A program made the position numbers and the translations under genes. The notes under the pieces are model-generated. The model was not told where the DNA came from, made no database searches, and worked only from the letters and a program-made list of their open reading frames with translations. DNA of 64,000 bases. Source: Spinacia oleracea. Taxonomy: Eukaryota; Streptophyta; Magnoliopsida; Caryophyllales; Amaranthaceae. Of the stretch, positions 1 to 16,498 are shown piece by piece. The stretch spans positions 39,050,027 through 39,114,026 of the forward strand of contig NC_079491.1 of NCBI RefSeq assembly GCF_020520425.1, written 5' to 3'. Numbering within the stretch: the first letter of the stretch is position 1; every line of letters begins with the position of its first letter.

Positions 1-192
1 TTCCCCTTGTGATCATGTGGTGATGCGACCTGGTCTTTCATAGTCACTAGACTCACTACAAAAGTTGTTGCCATGACAGTTAATTTTTGGAAGTATTGAA
101 GGGCATTTATTATTTCAGTGTTTCTTTTACATATGATACTCTCCTTGTGCATTCTTTCATTACTAATGAAATGAAATCCTCTTCTGGGAGAG

Positions 193-195
<3 letters not shown>

Positions 196-223
<28 letters not shown>
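196..223. repeat. Poly-G tract, 28 consecutive G
   Basis: An uninterrupted run of 28 G, flanked by more G-rich sequence from 187 to 231. It is a candidate G-quadruplex former. On the complementary strand it produces a spurious proline-rich reading frame. Confidence 0.9.
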
Positions 224-533
224 AGGAGGGGAGTAATTGAAACAGTTTATGGAGAGATTTATGCCATGTTGAGTACTTGAGTCATGGGATGCCGGCATCA
301 CCTTCGACCTAGCTTAGCTACTGCAAATTCCACCATTATTTTTGCCTCCCCTGCTTCAGCTAGTTCCATGAACTTTCCCCCTTTTGATAAAATTTGCTAT
401 CCTTCTTTACATGTTCTTCATTTTGTTGTGCAATGTACATAATCTGAGGTGCTCAACTTGTAAAGTTTGATCGATGATTTTTATGGTGCTCTTAAGGGGA
501 CATCTTATTTCGTGGATTGGGGAGGTGGGTGTT

Positions 534-603
534 GTGGAGAATCAATTGTTATCTTGTTGGTCTCTGTAGTGGAGAATCAATTGTTATCTTGTTGTTCTCT
601 GTG
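534..603. repeat. 35-bp tandem duplication
   Basis: Two adjacent near-identical units beginning gtggagaatcaattgtta at 534 and 569. It is a small local duplication in non-coding sequence with no visible function. Confidence 0.85.
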
Positions 604-668
604 TACTTCTTTGTTCATTTTCTAGCATTGTATATATTAAGCATCTTAATGATTGTTGAAATTTCTAG

Positions 669-5360
<4,692 letters not shown>

Positions 5361-5929
5361 CATCAATAGCATGATATATGTTTCTTCATTACGGGTTGTA
5401 GGTTTTTTTGTAAGTATATAGATGTAAAACTGAACCACAACAAAGCCTTTGGTCACTCTCTAATTATGCTGGGGTGATCTTGCTTCCGCACAATGCTTGA
5501 AGCTGCAGATGACTGACTTGTGTATCTATGGGTGAAGCAATATTTTGTTGATGCACTTTTGATTTATCCACAGTCCTTAACAAACAACTTTGGAGGTTCG
5601 AGCTGTGGGATGCTGCCGCCTACTACTTTATCAACCATAGATATTATGGTTACTAATGCCCTCATTAGTCATTAGTGGCAGGCTGAGCAGCTAGATGTAT
5701 TTATACTCCTATAGAAAGTTTCCCCCTGCTCCTGTAATTTTTTGGCGTATTTGAAAGCCTATATCTAGGTTTTTCTTAATCACTGGCTGTGTATTTATAG
5801 AATAATTAGTATTTAGAGGATAAGTATTGTGGGGGATTCTGAATGTTGTAGTTACGGCGATATATAATTATAAAAAGTTGTATTTAAGTTTCATATGTTT
5901 TCTGTTAATAGCAGTACATATATTTATTT
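5361..5929 (+). other. 3' flank of the kinase gene
   Basis: AT-rich sequence between the kinase stop codon and the 3' end of the LINE. It should contain the 3' UTR and polyadenylation region. AATAAT-like hexamers occur near 5800, but no single signal stands out. No other gene was seen. Confidence 0.5.
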
Positions 5930-8900
5930 TTTTTGACGGGAAGATGTGGTAGCCATTTCATTCACAAAGGATTTTGTCCGCAAGGACAAGCGGGGTTACA
6001 ACTGGTGGACAATCCTCCATCCACACGAGTGTCTCCTCAAAGTGGAGAGCAGCTTGTGCCATAGAGTGTGCTACACTATTACAACTTCTCCTATTAAAAC
6101 CAAAACTGCAATAAGTAAATTGTTTTGCCAAGTTTAAGATATCATTAACTAGCACTTGGGTAGCTGAAATTTCCCTAGATTTTGCTTGGAGTAGCGTAGC
6201 CAGGGCTTGACAATCGGTTTCCACCTCCAATGCTCTGCAGCCCGCATCAAACGCATACCTTAGCCCGAACATCACTGCTTTTGCTTCTGCGTGTTTCACC
6301 GTCAAGTTCTCACACCCACTCTCCCCTGCTGACATCAGGGCATCACCCACATGATCTCTAACAAGCATACCAAGTCCAACCTGTCCTTCCGCAGTCACAG
6401 CCCATCAGTGTTGAGTTTAGCCCTCCCAACCAAGGGTGGTTGCCATCTAGTGAGTACTTGAGTTGGCGGTTCACTTGGGGGTTGGTCACGTGTACATGCT
6501 GCCTCATATTCACCTAAGATGCCCAACATTTTTGCACATTGTACAACTGGGTCGACGGTCTTCCTTTCGAACACCCACAGGTTACGAGCCCTCCAGGATT
6601 GCCATACAACCATCATGGCCAGTTCCCATGCCCCTTTCATCTTACACTTTTTCCCGAACTCTTCCCCCCATTCCATTAGACTACAATTGGCGACCTGAGA
6701 ATCCAACCGAAGGGGTGACAGCTTCCATAGGAGTCTTGCCTCCTTGCATTGTAATGCCATGTGGGTGACCGTTTCCGGGGCTTCACCGCATCTTGGACAA
6801 ATACAGTCCACATTCAGTCCACGTCGTGCCAAGACATTCATGGTGGGTAGGCCATTTTTCAGTGCCCTCCACATTGTCACCTTCACTCTCGAGGGAGTGA
6901 GAGCTTTCCAAGTTTTGCGCCATACATCCAAGTTATGATCACCTACCGATGGTCCAACGTTCCCATTCTTCCGCTGCACTTCTAGATGGTACGCACTTCG
7001 AACACTGAAAACTCCATTTCTTGTGTGGGGCCAGGATAACAGGTCCTCCTGCTCACTCTCCGCTAGCTTCATAGCTTTTATGGCCTCGGTTTCGTTCGGG
7101 GTGAGAATTGTTGAGAGTTCATCAAGAGCCCAACCGTTGCCCTCCTCATTTCTCCACTCTCTTACTGTTGTTTTTGATGCTTCCACCGAAGGTGGCAAAG
7201 AGAGAATGCGTCCCCCGGGAGTCCATTCACCCATGCATCCTTCCAGAACTTTGTAGTCCTACCATTGCCCACCACCCACTTTGATCCCTCCTTCACAAGT
7301 CCCCTTGCAGTGAGAATGGACCGCCACGTGAAGCTCGCATTTTGGGGGTACAATAGCTTCCCATATATCTAATCGAGGGAAGTACTTCCCTTTTAAGACC
7401 GTTGCCGCGAACGAGTTTGGCTCAGTAGCTAACCTCCAGAATTGCTTTGCTAAAAGGGCAGTATTGAAAGCACCAAAATCACGCATACCAAGACCTCCTG
7501 ACTCCTTTGGTTTACACATTTTTTCCCAACTTATAAGTGCTAACCTCCTCTCTTCCCCCTTTTGCCCCCACCAAAAGTTCCTGCATAGGGACGTTATGTT
7601 GTTGATGATGGCTGCCGGTAACTTGAAACATTGCATTGCATACATGGGAATTGCTTGGGCCACTGACTTTAGTAAAACCTCTCTTCCCGCTCTAGACAAA
7701 AGTCTTTCCTTCTAGCCCTTAATCTTCTTCCAGACTCGGTCTTGGATGACTTGAAAAACCACTTTCTTGGATCTTCCAATATAAGTTGGAAGCCCGAGAT
7801 ATTTTTCGTGCTCATTTACGGCCGTAAAGTTCAACTTTGATTGAAGTGTGTTCTGCAAATTTATACTAACGTTACGGCTGAAAGAGACCTCCGATTTTTC
7901 CAAACTAATCTTCTGACCCGAGGCTGCTTCATAAGTAGTAAGGATATCCAGAATGACCTCCGCCTCTGTCTCACATGCCCTAGTGAAAAGCAAGCTGTCA
8001 TCTGCAAAGAAGAGGTGAGAAATATGATCAACATGTCGACCAATCTTAACCCCATGTATCATACGACGGGACTCCGCATCTCTAAGGGCTGCTGAGAGTC
8101 CTTCAGCACACACAAGAAACAAAAAGGGTGATAATGGGTCCCCCTGTCGGAGGCCGCGGCCAGGAATAAAGCTAGGCGACGGGAAACCATTGAAAAGCAG
8201 AGAGTAAGTCACCGAAGATATACATTTCATCACCAGATCCACAAAAGAAGAATTAAAGCCCAACTTTACCAACATCCCTTGAATAAAAGCCCACTCCACT
8301 CTATCATAGGCCTTGCTCATGTCCAATTTCATTGCCATAAAACCCTTTGCTCCCTTTTTTTTTTCTTTCTGAGATAATGGAATAGTTCGTATGCTACTAG
8401 GACATTGTCGGTGATTAGCCTTCCAGGGACAAAAGCACTTTGGGACTCACTTATTTTACTCGGGAGAACAGTTTTTAGCCTATTTGAGATTACTTTCGAA
8501 ACAAGTTTGTATAAGACATTACATAAACTGATTGGGCGGTAATCTTTCGTGGTCGTACAAACTTTCTTCTTTGGGATAAGAACAACATGAGTATGGTTAA
8601 TGTTTTCGATCGGAGCCCCATTATTTAAAATATTTAGCACATAATCAGTTACGTCTCTACCCACAACATGCCAGAATTTTTTGTAGAAAAGAGCGGGCAT
8701 ACCGTCGGGCCCAGGGGCCTTTGTAGGGTGCATTTGTTTCAAGGCGATGATGATCTCCTCCTCTGTATAGGGTGCTACCAAATCATTGTTCATTTCATCA
8801 GTTACCTTTGGCATTACTTTGTCCAGAATGTTTTGCATTTCGTCAGTGCCAGTGGACTCAAATAAGGTTTTGAAATAGTTGACAAAAATTGCCTCAGCTT

Positions 8901-9842
8901 CCTCTTCAGTCTCTCTCCACGTCCCTCCATCGTCAAAAACTCCCTTTATGGTATTTCTTTCCCTTCTCTCCTTTGCTTTCTTATGGAAGAAAGCCGTGTT
9001 TTTATCACCCTCACGAAGCCAATTTTGCCTACTCCTTTGTGCCCAATGGGTCTCTTCTCGTAGCTCAAGCTCGTCTATCTCAGCATCCAGGGCTTTTATT
9101 TCATTTAAAGTAGCGGACGATGCCTGCATTGTCATTAATACGCGCATCTCTTCCCTTCGTCTACTTATTTCTTTTTGGTAATCTTTTGGGCGTCCACCAC
9201 TCCACGCTCCCAGCTTGCCTGCACACCTTGCAATTTTTGTACTCACATCACTTTGTTCACATAAGTTCCAAGCTTCAGTAACAATATTGTTACATTCGTC
9301 CTCCCTCAGCCATGCCTTTTCAAATCTGAAACTCCTCCTCCTCTTCTTTTTGCTTCGACTTACACGGACCTGCCCCTGTATTGCAATCTTTAGGGGAGCG
9401 TGGTCAGACCTTCTCCGAGGAAGGTGCTCTACCATAGAACAGGGGAACATATCGAACCATGACTCAGTGACCAAGACCCGATCGAGCCTTTCTTGGATGT
9501 TATCATCGTCAGCCCTGTTGTTTGTCCAAGTGAAAGGGTGCCCTTCGAACCTCACCTCCCGAAAATCACACACCCTGACTGCTTCTCTAAAGCCATCTAG
9601 TTCACGCTGAGGTTTTGGGTTCCCTCCAATTTTCTCCTCATGCTTTAGAATTCCATTAAAGTCACCCATACACATCCATGGGAGGTCACTTGCTTCCTTA
9701 AGTGTAGTAAGCATCCTCCATGTCTCTCCTTTCCTGTCCTCTTCAGGGTAGCCGTAAACTCCTGTCATTCTCCATTTGGCACCTGTCGATGTGGTCACCT
9801 CAAAGTCCATATGGTTAAGGGATGATGATATAAGTGTGAGGT
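5930..9842 (-). mobile_element. L1-type LINE retrotransposon, interrupted by Gypsy-A at its upstream side
   Basis: The 3' end is near 5930, where the - strand ends in a short A-rich tail (poly-T at 5929-5936 on +). Coding sequence of endonuclease, reverse transcriptase, zinc-finger-like RT-associated region and RNase H runs leftward from 9842. At 9843 a gypsy LTR begins abruptly, so the LINE was split by that insertion. The rest of its 5' part, if present, lies beyond the window on the far side of Gypsy-A. Confidence 0.93.
5958..9842 (-). pseudogene. LINE ORF2 (endonuclease, reverse transcriptase, RNase H), broken by frameshifts and a stop
   Basis: Reading leftward: apurinic-type endonuclease C-terminal half about 9810-9380 (CMGDFNGIL, ERLDRVLV, RRSDHAPL). 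The RT domain starts near 8740 (KAPGPDGMPALFYKKFW, DYRPISLCN, SESQSAFVPGR) and continues at 8330-7712 (KLDMSKAYDRVEW, RQGDPLSPFLF, catalytic FADDS). The C-terminal RT-associated zinc-binding region is about 6990-6700 (C-PRCG-x7-H-x3-C), and RVT_3-type RNase H about 6410-5960. Inactivating lesions are a frameshift in a 10-base homopolymer (T run at 8355-8364 on +), a TAG nonsense codon at 7714-7712, and frameshifts near 7355, near 7200 and near 6400. The element encoded cis-acting target-primed reverse transcription and is now dead. An ORF1 is not seen in the window. Confidence 0.92.
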
Positions 9843-10282
9843 TGATATGTGTGTTTTATATAGAGTTTTTACCCCGTCCCTTAGTACTTTTTGATCTCAA
9901 ATGAGCTATTCGGAGCGATTTTTAGTACTAATGTGCTCCTTGTAGTGTGTTTGTAGTTTCAGGTTCATCATTGTAGGAATTAGCATATTTTTGTGCATTT
10001 CCTACTCATTTGAATCAATACAAGAGATTATGTACTTTCGAGAGCACAAACATTAAGTTTGAAGAGTTTTGAAGCAAAGCGAATAACGAAAGAAGTACAA
10101 AAATGACTATAGTCCACTATTTTAAGTATAACTCAAGTTCTACAACTCCAAATGATGTAATTCCAATTGGGTTGGATTCTAGACTTCACTAGCTTTCCAA
10201 CAAGTGGTCACTCGCCTAATTCCGACGAATAACGAAGGAGATATGACGTTTTGAAGATAGAGGATCGTGGAGTTTCAACACG

Positions 10283-10420
10283 CGCCCGATCAGGCGGGCT
10301 TCGCCCGATCCGGATCGGGCGGTCATTCTAGGCGCTGTTCTGGGCATTTTGCAACCGCCCAATCGGGCGGAATTTCGCCCGATCGGGCCGACTATCGAGC
10401 ACATCGCCCGATCGGGCGAC
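10283..10420. repeat. Palindrome array (gcccgatcgggc) in the Gypsy-A LTR
   Basis: Several perfect or near-perfect copies of the 12-base palindrome gcccgatcgggc, including one 18-base form gcccgatccggatcgggc. The array ends about 60 bases upstream of the TATA box, in the position of an upstream activating region in U3. Confidence 0.85.
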
Positions 10421-10481
10421 GCCAACCTCCTGCGTATTTCGCGAGTTTTTATTTCCGATTTTGGGCTCTATTTTGGGCAAA

Positions 10482-10490
10482 CTATAAATA
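10482..10490 (+). promoter_or_regulatory. TATA box of the Gypsy-A LTR
   Basis: CTATAAATA lies in U3 just downstream of the palindrome array. The same context (gggcaaactataaatactagcc) is kept in both Gypsy-B LTRs, which supports it as the Pol II promoter of the element. Confidence 0.7.
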
Positions 10491-11288
10491 CTAGCCCCTT
10501 ATATTTTTAGTGACATCTATTATTCTAGTTTTCTCTCCAATTATTCAAATACTTAGTTTTTAATTTCAAGTAAAGATCCAAGCTTTATTATTTTATTTGT
10601 TCTTCAATTCGGTATTAGTTCATACCTTAATTTATTTTGTTGCTTTAATCATGTTTTCCATTATGCTAATTGCTTTGTTATTTATTATCATGAGTGAGTA
10701 GTTTAATTTCTAGGGTTTAGGGGATCCATGAATGCATGATTGGGATTATATGTGGACTTGATTATTGATTAATTGATTATAATTTCTATAGCTTATTATT
10801 ATTGCTCGTCAATTCTATTCGGCCGGGCTATTTTGATTTGAGTTTGATTAACCTTAGATTATGCGCCGAGAGGTATAAATCTGATGTTTTTGGTCTGTGG
10901 CTATTAGATAGGAATTATTTCTAGTACGTAGCGAGAGCCCGCTAGTTGTTCTATCCTAAGGAATTCATAAGATTCGAGAGATGCATGTTTTCCTAGTTAT
11001 GATTGTTAATTGATTGTTGTTGTCCGTTGTCCAATCCCGGTCTGCATTTATGGTGAACCGCTGCCCTAGATTCTTTTAATATTGTTATTTTCCGATTTGA
11101 TTACTTGTTTTAGTTTAATATACAAACCAATCCAACTCTTGTTACCAGTAGTCTAGATTAATAATTTAATAGTAGAAAGAACGCCTGTTTCCCTGTGGAT
11201 ACGATCCCTGCTTCCCTTGCTATATTTTTAGTTGGTGAACGTTAGGTTTATTTTTGATTAGGTGATACGACTTTAGCCTGTCAAATTT

Positions 11289-11306
11289 TGGCGCCGTTGC
11301 CGGGGA
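11289..11306 (+). promoter_or_regulatory. Gypsy-A primer binding site
   Basis: TGGCGCCGTTGCCGGGGA, six bases after the LTR end. This is the PBS known from Athila/Tat-type gypsy elements and is usually assigned to tRNA-Asp. Confidence 0.85.
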
Positions 11307-11421
11307 CACGGTTTTATTTTCTGTTATTAATTGTTTTTCTAGATTATTGTTTGTTACTTCTCAAGGGACTCTCGTTCCTTGAGACCGGATCTCACGACTG
11401 TTTTCTAGTTTTTGCTTGTTT

Positions 11422-12116
11422 ATACCCAGGACTAGCCATACCAGCGATCTGACTTCGTTCGATCCTGAACCTGAACGGACCTTTCGTAGACGGCGTAGAT
11501 TCGTTAAACAGTTGAGAGACTATTCTGACTCTGAATCCGACTATCTGATTAGCAATCTATTCCATACAGATTCAGAGATGGGTGACCAAGCACCACCACC
11601 GCCACCCCCACTTGTGCCAAGGCTTACAGACTACTCTAAACCAAGTCTGTCTATGCTCCCCAAGGCAATCATGCCTTCCATTGCGGTCGAGAATTTCAAG
11701 ATCGAACCCCAGCTGATAAACATGACCGAGAGACACCAATTCGGTGGGGAAAAGGGTGAAGATCCTAATCTCCATATTCAGTCTTTCATTCAGTATTGTG
11801 CCACCATTAAGCAGAAAAATTTAACACCGGAGCAGACTATGGAGATACTCTTTCCATTTTCATTGAGTGGGAAGGCAAAGCTATGGATTAATAGTCTCAA
11901 CCGCGCAACTATGAAAATCATCGATTGGAATTCTTTGGCCCTTGCATTCTATGTTAAATATTTCCCACCTGAGAAGACAGCTCGTCTAAGGGGACAGATA
12001 TTAGGTATCTCTCAACAAGCAGATGAGAGTTTGTTCGAGATTTGGGAAAGATTCAAGGACTTGCAAAGAGAGTGCCCACACCATAGTTTGGAGGACTGGT
12101 TCCTGGTTCAGCAGTT
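11422..12116 (+). pseudogene. Gypsy-A gag, N-terminal segment
   Basis: The open frame runs from the leader into the Retrotrans_gag domain and is cut off by CACTA-1. Seen residues include an arginine-rich stretch (RTFRRRRRF), a proline run, and the gag core with GKAKLWINSLNR, FYVKYFPPEKTARLRGQI and ESLFEIWERFKDLQRECPHH. The start codon used by the sister copy Gypsy-B (ATG) is ATA here at 11422-11424, so the normal start is lost. The next in-frame Met is at 11578. Gag forms the particle that packages element RNA. It continues at 18376. Confidence 0.88.
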
Positions 12117-12129
12117 ACTAGAGGAAAAA

Positions 12130-12416
12130 ACATCATAAGTTGCCCTTAAAATAGGCTTATAAGTTGCCAATTATAAGGGCAACATATGGGGTCACTTTTG
12201 TGAAATTATCAAAAGTTGCCCTTAACAAGGGCAACTTATAATCTTATAAGTTTCCCTTGTTGCAAACAAGGGCAACTTATGTGAAACTTATAAGTTGCCC
12301 TTGTTGCATACAATGGCAACTTATAAGCTTCACATAAGTTGCTCTTGTTTTAAACAAGGGCAACTTATAAGCTTCACATAAGTTGCTCTTGTTGCAAACA
12401 AGGGCAACTTTTGAGT
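12130..12416. repeat. Subterminal repeats of CACTA-1
   Basis: About ten copies of aagttgcccttgttgc-like units in both orientations (ataagttgccctt and aagggcaacttat), many forming short palindromes. Such subterminal repeats are the typical transposase-binding regions of CACTA elements. Confidence 0.8.
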
Positions 12417-12861
12417 TTTTTTTTTTTTTTTAAAAAAAAACTGCAATATAATTCCTGATATTTGCAATATAAAATTCTGCATTATAATTTATAGAATACT
12501 ATTTCACCAAACATCAGTTTGACATTCCTCAAAAATGATATTAATTTCAAATTTCCAATAATATTACCGTATTAATTCAAATGTAATTAATTAAATCGAT
12601 AAATAACAAAATAATGTAAGAGTAACGGATAACTACAAGCCTGTTCTACTTATTACACTGAGGGTAGTTCATAATCGTTGAAGTAAGTAGCCCACTTGTC
12701 TCGAACTTCATTCAACTCCTCCTTGGTAAAGGTCCCCTCCCTTGGAGTTTTGAAAACCTTTAAAAGAACAACGTACATGCAAACCAATAAATTAAATTAA
12801 GTTTCATATACGAAAACAGAAATTATATTGGTCGCGAAAACAACTTTCTGAGTGTACTAAG

Positions 12862-14010
12862 ATTCATTTCAAGTTCTTTATGCACATCTAAGGCTCATCA
12901 GGCTCGATATAGATCATATTTGGCCAAAAATTGCATTTTCGATCCCAAATATCAACAAATGAACCTAATGACACTTTCTAAATCTTATTCATGATTCATA
13001 TAATTAGTTATATATTTATAAGACTCATTTCAAGTTCGTTATTCACGCCTATGGGTCATTTGGGTCGATATATGTCATTTATGGCCAAAAATGGCATTTT
13101 TGATCCCAACTACCAACAAACGAACCTATTTCCACATTCTAACCCTTTTTCATGATTAATATGATTAGTTATATGTTTATTAAACTCATTTCAAGTTCGC
13201 TATGCAATCCTAAGGGTCATTTGGGTCGATATATGCCATTTATGGTCAAAAATGACATTTTCGATCCCAAGTACCAACAAACGAACCTATTTCCATATTC
13301 TAAACGTTTTTTTCATGATTTATATGATTAATTATATGTTTATAAGACTCATTTTAAGTTCGTTATGCACGCCTATGGGTCATTTGGGTCGATATAGGTC
13401 ATTTATGGCCAAAAATGGCATTTTCGATCCCAACTACCAACAAACGAACTTATATCCACATTCTAAACCTTTTTCATGATTTAGATGATTAGTTATATGA
13501 TTATAAGACTCATTTCAAGTTCGTTATGCACGCTTATGTTTCATTTGGGTCGATATAGGTCATTTATAGCCAAAAATGGCATTTTCGATCTCAACTACCA
13601 TCAAACGAACTTATATTCAAATTCTAAACGTTTTTCATGATTCATATGATTAGTTATATGTTTATTAAACTCATTTCAAGTTCGTTATGCACGTCTAAGG
13701 GTCATTTGTGTCGATATAGCTTATTTATGGCCAAAAATGGCATTTTTGATCCCAACTACCAACAAATAAACCTATTTCCACATTTTAAACCTTTTTAATG
13801 ATTCATATGATTATTTATATGTTTATGAAACTCATTTCAAGTTCGTTATGCACGCCTATGGGTTATTTGGGTCGATATAGGCCGTTTATGGTAAAAAATG
13901 GCATTTTCGATCCCAACTACCAACAAACGAACCTATTTCCACATTCTAAATCTTTTTAATGATTCATATAATTAGTTATATGTTTATGAAACTCATTTCA
14001 AGTCTTAGAT
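12862..14010. repeat. 161-bp tandem array, about seven units, inside CACTA-1
   Basis: Units start with a(c/t)tcatttcaagttc at 12862, 13023, 13184, 13347, 13508, 13669, 13830 and 13991, almost all exactly 161 bp apart. Each holds gggtcatttgggtcgatat, a 'ggccaaaaatggcatttt' block, cgatcccaactaccaacaaa and an AT-rich tail. The last unit is cut after about 20 bp. The structure is satellite-like. Confidence 0.93.
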
Positions 14011-16139
14011 GTGCATAAATAGCTCGGAATGGCATTTTAGGCTACATATGACCTACAACGACCAAAACGAGTCTTAGATGTGCATAAATAGCTCGGAATG
14101 AGTCTTATAAACTTTAAACTAATCATATTAAACATGTAATTGGTTTAGAATGTTTACTTAGAAAATGATGAACTTGGCTTTGCAAAGCTGTAAATATGAC
14201 AAATTGATAACGTCATACACAATGTATTTGACTTTTCTGTCTTATTGGCTTTTGCAGAAACCTCTTAACTTCAATGCATCAAAGACCAAATATAATAAAA
14301 ACAACTGAGTATCTACTTCACAAAAGAAAACTTCTAAAATCCCTTCACAAGTTGCAATCCTTATCATATAATGCAACGAAAAAATATTAACAGCATGCTA
14401 TTAATATAGAAATACAGGCAGTTTAACCATACCTGCACTGCTTGATCAAAGGCACATCACCAGTTAGCCTGACTGCTATCAATCAGGTGGAAAACAGGCA
14501 GACAACAATCTAGGACAATCCTCCATGCATCACCAGTTAGCCTGACTGCTTCCTTCTCCAGAGCTACTTCCACAGCTAATTCACCCTTTGTACTGCTACA
14601 CCCTTTGTACTGCTACAAGGACTTTGCACCCAAGTTGTTGTGCCTGGATTAATCCAGATAATATTGACGGTAGAAATTCGAGGATCGCCTGTAAGATAAT
14701 GACAAAATTTCAAAGTGTACCAAATTTAACCTATCTGCCGGAGAAAAAGTTGAGAGAAAGAACAACTATAGATTTATACCAGCCTCACTCGGTATAGAAG
14801 CAGTATCCCAATTCATGTTAAACAATTAACAATCTATTAAAATTCTTTTGGAAAATCTCATTAGTATGACAGAAAATAAACTACACAAGGATTGGACAAG
14901 AATTCCACCTTTGATACTGCAAAAAGGAGCTCCATTTCAAACCTATATTATGCTCCATTTCAAACCTATATTGCACTTACAATCAGTAAAAATAGCGCTG
15001 TTAGTGTTATCCCATGTTTACTGCCTACGCTATACAAAAACAATAACCCGACACATTTTGCGGTATAAAGAGGCAACAAATACGTAGTTTCTAACCCTTC
15101 TGCCAGTCTACCCCATAAGTTAGTAATTTCTACTTTTAACTATTTTAAAATATAGTTAAAAACTCAAAACTGCATGAACATGTGAATACATTATACGTCA
15201 ATACAGTTAATATAGTAGACAGAAATCAATCCATATTTCCCTTTTTTTGGTACTTACAAAATGGTATCAATATGACGGGAAAGAGGGAGTAACTCTAATA
15301 AGAGTAATATATTTTCCACAAAATTGTAACTGAAACTCAGAAAATGCAACACTGTTAAAGCAGATACTTATCTCCTCATTGCAACAATATCTATCTTCAG
15401 AAGGAACTAAATGGCCCAGTCTTGAGCAATATACTAACTACCATCACCTACACAAATTACTATGTGCAGCACAACTTACCGTTTTACTAAGAAACATTGT
15501 TTATATGATGAAGATTGACCTCAAGACAAGTGAACATAAAAGGCATTTCAATTGGTGCATACTTTAGCTATCTTACTTTGAAACAGAAATGAACTCAACT
15601 ACAGAGAAGGAAATTGAATGTGGAGACAGAACATTTCAATTGAGTAGATCAAACAAATCAAAGAATAAAAAAATTCACATAAATTCATACAGCAAGAAAT
15701 CAAAGAACCTCACTAAACAAATGCTTAAAACTTCTACAAACTGAGTAGATCAAATAAATTTCAAGGGGGAACTTAAGTAAAGAAGAACCTTTAATGATTG
15801 TGTCCAACAGAACAGGGCAGATCATATCCGCCATGATATGCTTTGTTCTTTCTAAATCGGTGTCGGTCATGTCTTGCCAGATTGTGTCCAACAAATGAAT
15901 GGAGCTCCTAAACTATCCTACGACTATTAATATACAAATGCTTCAAATCAGCAGTTCAATGTTAAAGAAAACTTTGCATGCAGCAAAAATCATGTTAATT
16001 GCACTCACCAGAGGACAACAAGTCTGCTGGAGAAGGGGGAAGAAAGAAAGACTGGAAAGCCCAAAATGTACAACAAAAAGCTCTCCTAGAAGGTTAAAAA
16101 GCGAAAAGCATAAAAAGCAGAAAGAATTGGAGTACCATT

Positions 16140-16250
16140 GCTTTATAAGAAACCACATTTCTCCTGATAAAGCTATGCGATTTCTGTATAAGAAACCACA
16201 TTCACCCTAATAACGCTATTGACATTGCTTTATAAGAAACCACATTCCCC
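16140..16250. repeat. Three spaced copies of a 'tataagaaaccacatt' repeat
   Basis: The core tataagaaaccacatt occurs near 16143, 16188 and 16231 at about 43-45 bp spacing, each followed by cnccc(t/a)nataa-like sequence. It is a short local repeat in non-coding CACTA-1 sequence. Confidence 0.7.
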
Positions 16251-16318
16251 CTTATAAAACTGAGAGAGCAATGGAAGAACAACAAAAGTACACCCAAGAA
16301 AAGAAGAAAGAGCGGGGA

Positions 16319-16498
16319 GGGGGGGGGGGGGGGGGGGGAGGGGGGGTAAACAATAACTGGTTTTGATTTTCTTTTCAGTTTATGGCTATCTACCAGCTCG
16401 CCATTAATGACATTTTCAGAAGGTTGATCAACTGAGGTGATAATTTAGTTTAGTTGTTTAGTTGGGGGGTGGGGGGGGGGGGGGGGGGGTAAACAATA
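16319..16498. repeat. Duplicated poly-G tracts in CACTA-1
   Basis: G runs of 20 and 7 at 16319-16346 and of 6 and 19 at 16464-16489. Both are followed by the same gtaaacaataactgg sequence, so the tract and its flank were duplicated about 145 bp apart. Confidence 0.85.

Larger units (their letters stand above)
1..668. other. Upstream non-coding sequence, probably intron of the host kinase gene
   Basis: No coding exon could be supported here. The stretch ends in an acceptor-like atttctag at 661-668, directly before the first recognisable kinase exon, so at least its right part is intron. It contains a 28-base G run and a 35-bp tandem duplication. The upstream exons of the gene are presumably left of the window. 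Confidence 0.55.
9843..11283 (+). repeat. Gypsy-A 5' LTR, 1441 bp
   Basis: It begins TGATATGTGTGTTTTATATA and ends TTTAGCCTGTCA. The LTRs of Gypsy-B (1413 bp) have the same termini in reverse orientation. It contains a palindrome array, a TATA box, and a short leader before the PBS. The expected 5-bp target duplication would be gaggt (9838-9842), but its partner is beyond the window. Confidence 0.9.

Noticed and set aside
110-301. Proline-run open frame on the - strand
   Set aside because: It is a read-through of the 28-base G run and has no gene features.
10283-10420. CRISPR-like appearance of evenly repeated palindromes
   Set aside because: Spacing is irregular, the repeat is only 12-18 bases, the array is inside a plant LTR promoter, and no cas-like gene exists nearby.
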